A stretch of 14,919 nt of DNA from NCBI GenBank assembly GCA_019058515.1, contig JAHPYY010000090.1, positions 1 through 14,919 on the forward strand, read 5' to 3'. The stretch's first letter is position 1. Each line of letters starts with the position of its first letter. Source of the stretch: Promethearchaeota archaeon (GTDB taxonomy: Archaea; Asgardarchaeota; Lokiarchaeia; Sigynarchaeales; SOKP01). The translations under genes and the position numbers were made by a program. Below are positions 7,721-13,520 of the stretch, piece by piece. The notes beneath the pieces were generated by a model. It saw only the letters and a list, made by a program, of their open reading frames with translations, searched no databases and was not told the DNA's origin.

Positions 7721-9025
7721 TTACACTAATTTTTTGAAGTTATAATTTTTAAAATTCACTTTAGTACTATCTAAAAGACTAGGCTTACAGTTCATTAGCT
7801 TTTTCAACTTTTGTGTTTTTGCTAAAACCGTTTCAATTAAGTTTAGTGCAATATCCAGTTGTATAAACTTAGTTCTGCCATAGTGTCCCATAGATTTTAG
7901 CTGTGCTGAAATAACTCCCGCTAATTTTAATTCATTTATGTAGTCGCTAACTCTTCTTTCTGTTAGTGGCCGAACCCCGATAGTTAAATTAACTAATTCA
8001 CGATATACATTGTACACATCACCAGATATGATGATATGATTAGGTTTAAATTTTGAAATGAGAAAAATCGCGGTTAAAACTAACTGTGCTTGAAGAGGAA
8101 CGCCTTGCAAATATTCTAATATGTGATCGCTTTCCAATTCTTTCTGGGCATCATGAACGTGTTTCGAAGTAACAACTTTATTTTGGGTTCTCTCGGCGAG
8201 CTCTCCAGCTTTTCTCAGTAATTTTAGAGCTTTTCTTGCATCTCCGTGTTCTTTTGCGGCGAGAGCTGCGCATAATGGTATAACATCTTCCTTTAAGACT
8301 CCCGTTTCAAAGGCTAATTGTGCTCTTTCACTTAATATGTCGCCTAATTGACTCGCATTATAAATTGGGAAGACTACATGTTCCTTGCCTAAGCTAGATA
8401 GAACCCGAGGGTCGAGAAACTCTTTGAACTTCAATTTATTTGAAATTCCTATGAGACAAGTGCTACAAGTATCTAAGTTTTCGTTTAACCTCGTAAGGTC
8501 GTATAAAATTTCGTTCCCACCACGTTTCTCAGCTACCATGTCTATTTCGTCTAGAACTAAAAAACAAATGGAATCTTTCAATTTTTCATCTAATATACCT
8601 AAGAGTTTCTTAAAAACTATATCTTTTGGTAAACCTGTAGGAGGAAGCTTTTCTTCCCCAGAAATTGTATTGTATATATGCGCAAGTATTCTGTATGGAG
8701 TTGAAACGACGCTACAATTAATGTAAATCCACCAAGGTTTGTTTTTAATGCATTGTTGGGCAATTTTTTGACTGATATATCTTACTGAAGCGGTTTTGCC
8801 TGTACCCGTGGTTCCGTAACATAACAAATTAGATGGAGTGTCTCCTACAAGCGCACAAGCCGTTAACTCTGCTAATTTTTGGATTTCGTTGTTTCTATGA
8901 GGAAGATCCTCTGGAATAAACGAAGGTTCCAATGCATTTCTATATCTAAACAACTTCGGTCCTTTTAAATATGATTTGTAGAATTGATCAATATCAAAAT
9001 CATAGTTTTCAGTTTCTCTCAACAC
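7721..9025 (-). CDS. cdc6: Orc1/Cdc6 replication initiator AAA+ ATPase
   Basis: The product is 434 residues from the GTG at 9025, or 437 from an upstream GTG at 9034. It binds origin recognition boxes and helps load the MCM helicase. Numbered from the longer start, the AAA+ module shows Walker A (YGTTGTGKTAS, K80), Walker B (FLVLDEID, 158-165), sensor 1 (IGISNK, about 195-200), an arginine in LDPRVLSSL (R210) and sensor 2 (GDARKAL, R267). From about 305 to the end is a winged-helix DNA-binding domain (VYRELVNL to RRVSDYINELKLAGVI). Length and motif order are normal for the family. The GTG at 9034 overlaps a GGAG, while the GTG at 9025 lies 8 nt after it, so the shorter form fits better. It faces DP1 and has the long AT-rich gap upstream, the usual place for an archaeal origin. 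Confidence 0.96.
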   Translation of the reverse strand: MLRETENYDFDIDQFYKSYLKGPKLFRYRNALEPSFIPEDLPHRNNEIQKLAELTACALVGDTPSNLLCYGTTGTGKTASVRYISQKIAQQCIKNKPWWIYINCSVVSTPYRILAHIYNTISGEEKLPPTGLPKDIVFKKLLGILDEKLKDSICFLVLDEIDMVAEKRGGNEILYDLTRLNENLDTCSTCLIGISNKLKFKEFLDPRVLSSLGKEHVVFPIYNASQLGDILSERAQLAFETGVLKEDVIPLCAALAAKEHGDARKALKLLRKAGELAERTQNKVVTSKHVHDAQKELESDHILEYLQGVPLQAQLVLTAIFLISKFKPNHIIISGDVYNVYRELVNLTIGVRPLTERRVSDYINELKLAGVISAQLKSMGHYGRTKFIQLDIALNLIETVLAKTQKLKKLMNCKPSLLDSTKVNFKNYNFKKLV

Positions 9026-9381
9026 TTCAAGCACTCCTTTTGCAATCGAAATTGATTTTTTTATAAATAAACATATCTATCATTATATCTTAAGAGGGGG
9101 TATATTACCACATAATTTGCAGTAGAAACATAAATATAAGGTTTATTATTAATTGAGAATTTATTAATCCGTCAATATTATACGGTGCTTATTTAACATA
9201 AATTAATTTCTCGGTAATTCTCCATATTTATGTCGCAACTTTAAAAGATAATTATTTACAAAACAATATTATTAATAATTTAACAACTCCCAATCTGATT
9301 ATGGGAATCAATAAGCTTTTATTTCCATATAGTATTAATAGTTATTATAATTTTTAGCGATTTATTTGATTCTTGGTAAAC
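9026..9381. promoter_or_regulatory. Gene-free AT-rich region between orc1/cdc6 and carS; divergent promoters and possible origin
   Basis: No gene is visible. For orc1/cdc6 (minus) there is GGAG at 9037-9034, TATA-like ATTTATAAA at about 9067-9059 and GATATAATGA at about 9087-9078. For carS (plus) TTATAATT at 9345-9352 is TATA-like. Origin-like hints are few. TTGCAGTAGAAAC (9117-9129) resembles the mini-ORB core, and a GGGGG run lies at 9096-9100. On the minus strand TATGGAAATAAAAG (about 9328-9315) is a partial match. ATTATTAATAAT (9268-9279) is a perfect 12-bp palindrome, and CCGT/ACGG (9169-9185) form a small inverted repeat. Position beside orc1/cdc6 and high AT content are typical of archaeal origins, but I see no clean full-length ORB. 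Confidence 0.4.
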
Positions 9382-10146
9382 ATGAACGACATTGATGATA
9401 GAAAAAGAAAGAATACCAGAATTGCGTTTCATCTTGCATTGACATTCGGAGCATTCCTTTTGCTTGATTTTATATTTATTAGTATTGTATTTACTTGGTC
9501 TGATTGGATTGCTACTCTGCTGTTTTCATTGCTTTTAATTGTTCCCGCATATATATCTAACGCAGGAATGGTCATAGTCGGAGGAGGCAAACCTATCGAC
9601 GCTGGGAAAAAATGCAAAGACGGAAGGAGGATATTCGGTGATCATAAAACTTGGAAAGGGCTAATAAGGGGCCCTTTATTTATTGGAATCCCTATCTCGA
9701 TTGTAATATTCATGATTTTATATTTTCTTTGGCCTATCATCCAAATAATCCCTAATGAAGGTATAAATAGTAATCTGTATGAGTTATACGACGACATTTG
9801 GTTCTACAAATATTACTTTATAGGAGGACCATTTCCAGTCGGATTACTAATTATAATCTTTCGAATTATTCTCACTTCCTATGGGGCAGCTTTAGGAGAT
9901 TTAATTGGATCTTTTTTAAAAAGGCGTGTTAATATTCCTAGCGGAGAACCTTTTTGGATTGTAGATCAAATTGATTTTGCTTTAATAGCGATCTTGTTTT
10001 CATTCATCCCCTCCATTATATTTAATTTTAAATATTTATCTCCTGATTTAAATCTCATTGTGTTTCTTCTCATTTTGACTCCTTCTGTAAACATAATTGC
10101 CAACTCAATTGCATATGTGTTGAAATTAAAAGATGTCCCTTGGTAA
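9382..10146 (+). CDS. carS: CDP-archaeol synthase CarS
   Basis: CarS is a membrane enzyme that transfers CMP from CTP to digeranylgeranylglyceryl phosphate, forming CDP-archaeol for archaeal phospholipid head-group attachment. The protein is 254 residues from the ATG. It has about six hydrophobic helices: near residues 18-40, 46-67, 99-122, 152-172, 201-219 and 226-248, counted from the TTG noted below. The family hallmarks are intact: GGGKPIDAGKK, then RRIFGDHKTWKG in the first large cytoplasmic loop, and GAALGDLIGSFLKRR plus GEPFWIVDQIDF in the second, where the Asp residues bind metal and nucleotide. A TTG at 9373 would add three residues. Neither start has a clear Shine-Dalgarno, and a TATA-like box at 9345-9352 puts transcription start close to 9374, so translation is probably nearly leaderless and the exact start is uncertain. 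The gene stops 7 bp before the facing NusA-like gene. Confidence 0.93.
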   Translation: MNDIDDRKRKNTRIAFHLALTFGAFLLLDFIFISIVFTWSDWIATLLFSLLLIVPAYISNAGMVIVGGGKPIDAGKKCKDGRRIFGDHKTWKGLIRGPLFIGIPISIVIFMILYFLWPIIQIIPNEGINSNLYELYDDIWFYKYYFIGGPFPVGLLIIIFRIILTSYGAALGDLIGSFLKRRVNIPSGEPFWIVDQIDFALIAILFSFIPSIIFNFKYLSPDLNLIVFLLILTPSVNIIANSIAYVLKLKDVPW

Positions 10147-10153
10147 TAAATAT

Positions 10154-10651
10154 CTAAAAATCTACCAAGTTACATTTTAAGATAATTGGGATGGGATAAT
10201 CTTCAAATAAAACATAACGCTCTAGTATCTTATTCACAGTTTTAATGTACTCACCCTGTCTTCCCACAGCAATCCCTCTTTCTGAAAACGATATGAAACC
10301 TACGTTAATAATTCTCTTACCTTTGTATATGTCAGTTCCAAACGAGATCTGGTGTATATAGGGATCGGGAAAAAAGCTAAATATCAATTTTATTAATGTA
10401 TCCTCGTACCTTAAAACTACGACTTTTTTTTTTAACTCGTCCCTAAATTGTTTCAAATATATTTTTGCTTTAAAATAGTCTTTTCCTCCAACGAAGAAAA
10501 AAATATAATTTCCGATTATTACAATATTTTCTAATCGAATTCTGGTTTTTTTCCAGAAATACTGATACAAAAATATTTCTGGATTTGAATATCTCCTCTT
10601 TATTTTTACTTTCTGATAAAAAAAGAGATCTTCGGTCAAAGTTGACATCAT
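10154..10651 (-). CDS. NusA-like KH-domain RNA-binding protein
   Basis: The 165-residue product matches the archaeal NusA-like pattern of two tandem KH domains without the S1 or N-terminal RNA-polymerase-binding parts of bacterial NusA. The second KH is clear: RIINVGFISFSERGIAVGRQGEYIK, with the GRQG loop at 130-133, aligns with the ERGIAIGxGGxNI segment of the family. The first KH (about 45-95) keeps the fold pattern (IFFFVGG, then KKVVVLRYED, then FSFFPDP) but lacks a proper GxxG loop, having GGKDYF instead. About 40 extra basic and aromatic residues precede it (KVKIKRRYSNP). Archaeal nusA usually lies between rpoA and rps12, and neither is here. The start is one of two adjacent ATGs (10651 or 10648), with a TATA-like TTTAAAAT (10683-10676) about 29 bp upstream and no Shine-Dalgarno, so it is probably leaderless. 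A role in transcription elongation or RNA binding is inference from the family. Confidence 0.7.
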   Translation of the reverse strand: MMSTLTEDLFFYQKVKIKRRYSNPEIFLYQYFWKKTRIRLENIVIIGNYIFFFVGGKDYFKAKIYLKQFRDELKKKVVVLRYEDTLIKLIFSFFPDPYIHQISFGTDIYKGKRIINVGFISFSERGIAVGRQGEYIKTVNKILERYVLFEDYPIPIILKCNLVDF

Positions 10652-10749
10652 ACAATGTAAAATAGGGTAATATCATTTTAAACTACTAAAAAATAAATTA
10701 TCTCCCATCTTTAGATACTTGATAATTTTATTTTTAAGCACCTAAGTCT
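10652..10749. promoter_or_regulatory. Divergent promoter region of nusA-like gene and archease
   Basis: The 98-bp gap has a TATA-like TTTAAAAT on the minus strand (10683-10676) and TGATAATTTTATTTTT on the plus strand (about 10720-10735). Each lies about 25-30 bp ahead of its own ATG. With no Shine-Dalgarno on either side, both transcripts are likely leaderless. Confidence 0.5.
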
Positions 10750-11187
10750 ATGAAAAAACCCGGATTCGAGTACTTAGATCACACAGCAGATATCCGCATA
10801 CATACATGGGGCCAGAATGTAAATGTAGCATTTTCTCAAGTTGTCTATGCCTTAATGGAAGTAATTTCTCCTGATATCAGAAAGATCGAAGCTAAAATTC
10901 AAAGAACTTTCGAAATTATCTCAGAAGATCTATTTTCATTACTGTTTGATTTTTTAACAGAATTTCTTTATTTTTTTGACGCCCAAGGATTAGTCTTTTC
11001 TAAAGTTAATATAAATGATATCAAAAAAATTAACGATAAATATTACCTAAAAGCTGAAGCCCTAGGGGAAATTTTTTCTTCGAACAAACATGATGTTGGC
11101 ACTGAAGTAAAAGCAATTACTTATTCTGATATGGAAATAAAAATAAAAGAAGACTCATGCGAAATTTACATTGTTTTAGATATTTAA
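10750..11187 (+). CDS. Archease, RtcB RNA ligase cofactor protein
   Basis: Archease promotes guanylylation and multiple turnover of the tRNA-splicing ligase RtcB. The 145-residue product has the usual length and both signature segments: FEYLDHTADIRIHTWG near the N terminus (D10, H11, D14) and KHDVGTEVKAITYSDMEI (113-130) before the last strand. It ends in an acidic VLDI that matches the conserved C-terminal Asp position of the family, where calcium-binding acidic residues cluster. No RtcB gene lies in the window. It is transcribed away from the NusA-like gene. The ATG lies about 25 bp after a TATA-like AT-rich block and has no Shine-Dalgarno, which fits a leaderless message. Confidence 0.93.
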   Translation: MKKPGFEYLDHTADIRIHTWGQNVNVAFSQVVYALMEVISPDIRKIEAKIQRTFEIISEDLFSLLFDFLTEFLYFFDAQGLVFSKVNINDIKKINDKYYLKAEALGEIFSSNKHDVGTEVKAITYSDMEIKIKEDSCEIYIVLDI

Positions 11188-11267
11188 AATAAATGTTGAA
11201 ATGCAGCGTTTAAATGGTATACTTAGCGTAATTTATCTATTAGATTTAAGAAAGAATATTGGTTGAG

Positions 11268-11275
11268 TTTATAAG
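11268..11275 (+). promoter_or_regulatory. TATA box of the 512-aa membrane protein gene
   Basis: TTTATAAG is centred about 24 bp before the ATG at 11296, the distance at which archaeal transcription starts. The message should therefore begin at or very near the start codon, and no Shine-Dalgarno is present. The rest of the 108-bp gap after archease holds nothing else recognisable. Confidence 0.55.
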
Positions 11276-11295
11276 TTTTGACAAAAAAATAGTTT

Positions 11296-12834
11296 ATGAC
11301 TTTTAGTAAACTCAATATAAAACTAGTAATTCTTGCGATTTCTGCTCTTAATACAGCAATATTAATACTACTATTCGTGTTTTTTAGTCCAATCATTACA
11401 CAATCAATAGCTAATTATCCAGAATTTTATTTACTAATCATAATAATTACGCTAAGAATAGTTAACATTTCTGCATGCACACTATATATGTTTTACAAAT
11501 GGTTCCAACAAGAGCGACAATATTTTTCTGATGTACCTTTTCTTTTTGCTATGTTCTTCTATATCTTGATTTTCGGAAAGGGATTAGATTTGTGGTGGGA
11601 TTTGGTTTACTATTACATTGGAGAAGATATAGTTTTAATAATATTGAAAATTCGATTTCTGATAATTTTAATGGAACTTCTACCCATGATGTACTTGGGA
11701 TTCGGTATTATATTATTTGCATTATCGGTAAAGAAAAAATCCAATAAACTCGCTGATCAGGAAGCTATCGATAAAATTAGGTTGAAATTAGTAGTGTTAC
11801 TTTTTGTGCTTGAGACTTCCGTCGTAATTTTGGGCCCTAACCACATATTTATCTCAAACATATTACCTATAATTGCTATTCCATCATTGATTATGATAAT
11901 TTATGTAATGTACTTGGCTTACAAACAGAAAGTATTATCAGAAGTGAATCCCCTAATCTTAACAATTGGATTTACACTCATTTTAATCTCACAGTTTGTT
12001 CGGCCTATGTTTTTAAATATCTTCGGAGAAGAGCCAATATACCTGATCTGTGCTGAATTTTTTGATTTAGGCGTATTTGGTGTTATTTCTATGGGGTTTA
12101 TAAAAAGAAAAAATCGAGTGGTAATACATCTCAAGCAAAATTGGAAAAAGTATGGGTATATTGCCTCAATTGTGGCGCCGATCCAATATATTGTATTCAC
12201 CGCATTGTCTATGTTCTTTTATACGGGAGGAACTCAAATAGATTCTTCAAAACAGGGATATAGCTTCTGGGAGAACTTTTTTAGCGATTTAGGACGAACT
12301 GTTTCTTTATCAGGAACACCAAATACAATTTCTTTCACGATTTTTTCAATCTCAGCATTAATCCTAGCCTTGTCGATATCATTTTTTTTTTCAGCATCAA
12401 GTTATTTCTTTAAGTTTGGAAATAGGAAAGGAATTTCAACGGGGATGATATATATAAGTGGCTTTATAATGGGAATATTACTTATTTTAGTGGTGATAAC
12501 ACCATGGGATTTATACCCTGATACACACATTGTGTTCTCCAACTTGTTTTCGGCATTCAGTTTACTCGTAATGGCTCTACTATCTATATTAATACTAAGA
12601 AATCAAATATATCCAAATAAATTTGCATATCTCTATATGGTTGTTATTGCTTTTGCTTTCATTTATACCATATTATCGCTATTTGGACCACCCACGGCTA
12701 CACAAGAAGGATTATTTATTCAAGCGGGGTTTCAAAAGATTTCTCAATACACATGGTTAATAATTTTAGCTATACAGGGATATGGGGCTCTACGGCTTTC
12801 GAAAAAACACTTATTACATAACGAGCAGTTTTAG
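11296..12834 (+). CDS. Polytopic membrane protein with DUF998-like C-terminal half, function unknown
   Basis: I do not recognise this 512-residue protein as a named enzyme. It appears to be built in two halves. The first (about 1-270) has about eight hydrophobic stretches: 9-31, 43-67, 80-95, 111-143 (long, may be two), 163-180, 183-208, 219-240 and 248-268. A basic KKKSNK turn follows residue 145, and the half ends in a basic KRKNR stretch. The second (about 283-500) has about six helices and conserved-looking polar loops, FFSDLGRTVSLSGTPN (328-343) and TPWDLYPDTH (402-411). These recall the SDLG and glycine/His loops of DUF998-type proteins; that resemblance is from memory and is not tested. 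No catalytic motif is obvious. A TATA box about 24 bp upstream suggests a leaderless transcript. The next gene starts 27 bp downstream without a T-run between, so the two are probably one operon. Confidence 0.75.
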   Translation: MTFSKLNIKLVILAISALNTAILILLFVFFSPIITQSIANYPEFYLLIIIITLRIVNISACTLYMFYKWFQQERQYFSDVPFLFAMFFYILIFGKGLDLWWDLVYYYIGEDIVLIILKIRFLIILMELLPMMYLGFGIILFALSVKKKSNKLADQEAIDKIRLKLVVLLFVLETSVVILGPNHIFISNILPIIAIPSLIMIIYVMYLAYKQKVLSEVNPLILTIGFTLILISQFVRPMFLNIFGEEPIYLICAEFFDLGVFGVISMGFIKRKNRVVIHLKQNWKKYGYIASIVAPIQYIVFTALSMFFYTGGTQIDSSKQGYSFWENFFSDLGRTVSLSGTPNTISFTIFSISALILALSISFFFSASSYFFKFGNRKGISTGMIYISGFIMGILLILVVITPWDLYPDTHIVFSNLFSAFSLLVMALLSILILRNQIYPNKFAYLYMVVIAFAFIYTILSLFGPPTATQEGLFIQAGFQKISQYTWLIILAIQGYGALRLSKKHLLHNEQF

Positions 12835-12861
12835 TAAACTATAAAAGAGAGAAATGTATAG

Positions 12862-13437
12862 ATGAGACAGCGCTTCTTTTCAAGTTTAATAATACTAATA
12901 ATAGGGATGTATGTTTGCATCCCAAATCTTTTTTTAGACTTGGACACTACTATTTTACAAGAATCAAACTTACTTAAAGATTCTTCTTCAGTTAAAATGG
13001 GTCTCGAACCAAAAACTTGGGTGATAATAGGAGATCAAAGTGAGACTAAATTAACATGGCATTTTAGAAGTTTATCTAATGTGTGCATTACAGTCCGTTT
13101 ATTAAATGACACTCAACATCAAGCATTTATCGTAAATTCCATATTAAATGAGTATATATCATTGTCAAATGGTACAAAAAGAGAGGATGAGGGGACATTC
13201 AATTTGCCTTATTTTGATTTTTGGCATATTTATTTCTTGAATTTAGATCCTATAAACAACTCGACAATATTAGCTTTTAGCGTAATCTTCGAGGAAGATA
13301 TCTCGTCTAACCAGCAAGAGGAAATTATACCTAATATATTTATCATAATGTCTATCTTGACTACAATTGCCTTAATTTCGCTGTGTTTAGTCTCCATATA
13401 TCTTTTTTATTTACTCAGGAAAAGAAAATATATGTAG
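12862..13437 (+). CDS. Two-TM membrane protein with external beta-rich domain, function unknown
   Basis: The 191-residue product has a hydrophobic N-terminal segment (about 5-24, either a signal peptide or a TM anchor), a polar domain of about 130 residues, a second TM helix (about 156-184) and a short basic tail RKRK facing the cytoplasm. The middle domain alternates in a beta-sandwich-like way (LTWHFRSLSNVCITVRLLND, then DEGTFNLPYFDFWHIYF and FLNLDP), recalling GOLD or emp24-like external domains; this is a loose resemblance only. It contains N-x-S/T sequons at N82, N103, N132 and N133, in keeping with an extracellular, possibly glycosylated position. It follows the 512-aa gene closely and probably works with it. 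The ATG is preceded by purine-rich AGAGAG about 12 nt upstream, a weak ribosome site. Confidence 0.75.
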   Translation: MRQRFFSSLIILIIGMYVCIPNLFLDLDTTILQESNLLKDSSSVKMGLEPKTWVIIGDQSETKLTWHFRSLSNVCITVRLLNDTQHQAFIVNSILNEYISLSNGTKREDEGTFNLPYFDFWHIYFLNLDPINNSTILAFSVIFEEDISSNQQEEIIPNIFIIMSILTTIALISLCLVSIYLFYLLRKRKYM

Positions 13438-13462
13438 AACTACTAATAGCTATAACGAAAAG

Positions 13463-13483
13463 TTTTTTTTGTCATCGTTTTTT
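13463..13483 (+). terminator. Oligo-T terminator after the membrane cassette
   Basis: A T8 run (13463-13470) and a T6 run (13478-13483) lie 26-46 bp after the stop of the 191-aa gene. Two closely spaced T tracts without a hairpin are typical of archaeal intrinsic termination, which separates the cassette from iorA. Confidence 0.5.
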
Positions 13484-13487
13484 CTGA

Positions 13488-13512
13488 TTATAAATAATAT
13501 GTTGATTTGGAG
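13488..13512 (+). promoter_or_regulatory. TATA-like box and Shine-Dalgarno before iorA-like gene
   Basis: TTATAAAT (13488-13495) is TATA-like, but it would start transcription near 13518, after the GGAG at 13509-13512. GGAG lies 8 nt before the ATG, so a promoter further up (for example CTATAACG at about 13450-13457) is needed if the Shine-Dalgarno is used. Either route is possible. Confidence 0.4.
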
Positions 13513-13520
13513 ATTAAAAA

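Noticed and set aside
9373..9381. TTG at 9373 as the start of CarS
   Set aside because: It is possible, but it adds only three residues and has no Shine-Dalgarno. The ATG at 9382 is the simpler choice. The evidence does not settle it.
10470..10676. A 68-codon minus-strand frame overlapping the start of the NusA-like gene
   Set aside because: It lies in another frame over the coding start, gives a low-complexity Lys/Phe/Arg-rich peptide, and has no family pattern. The NusA-like frame has clear KH motifs.
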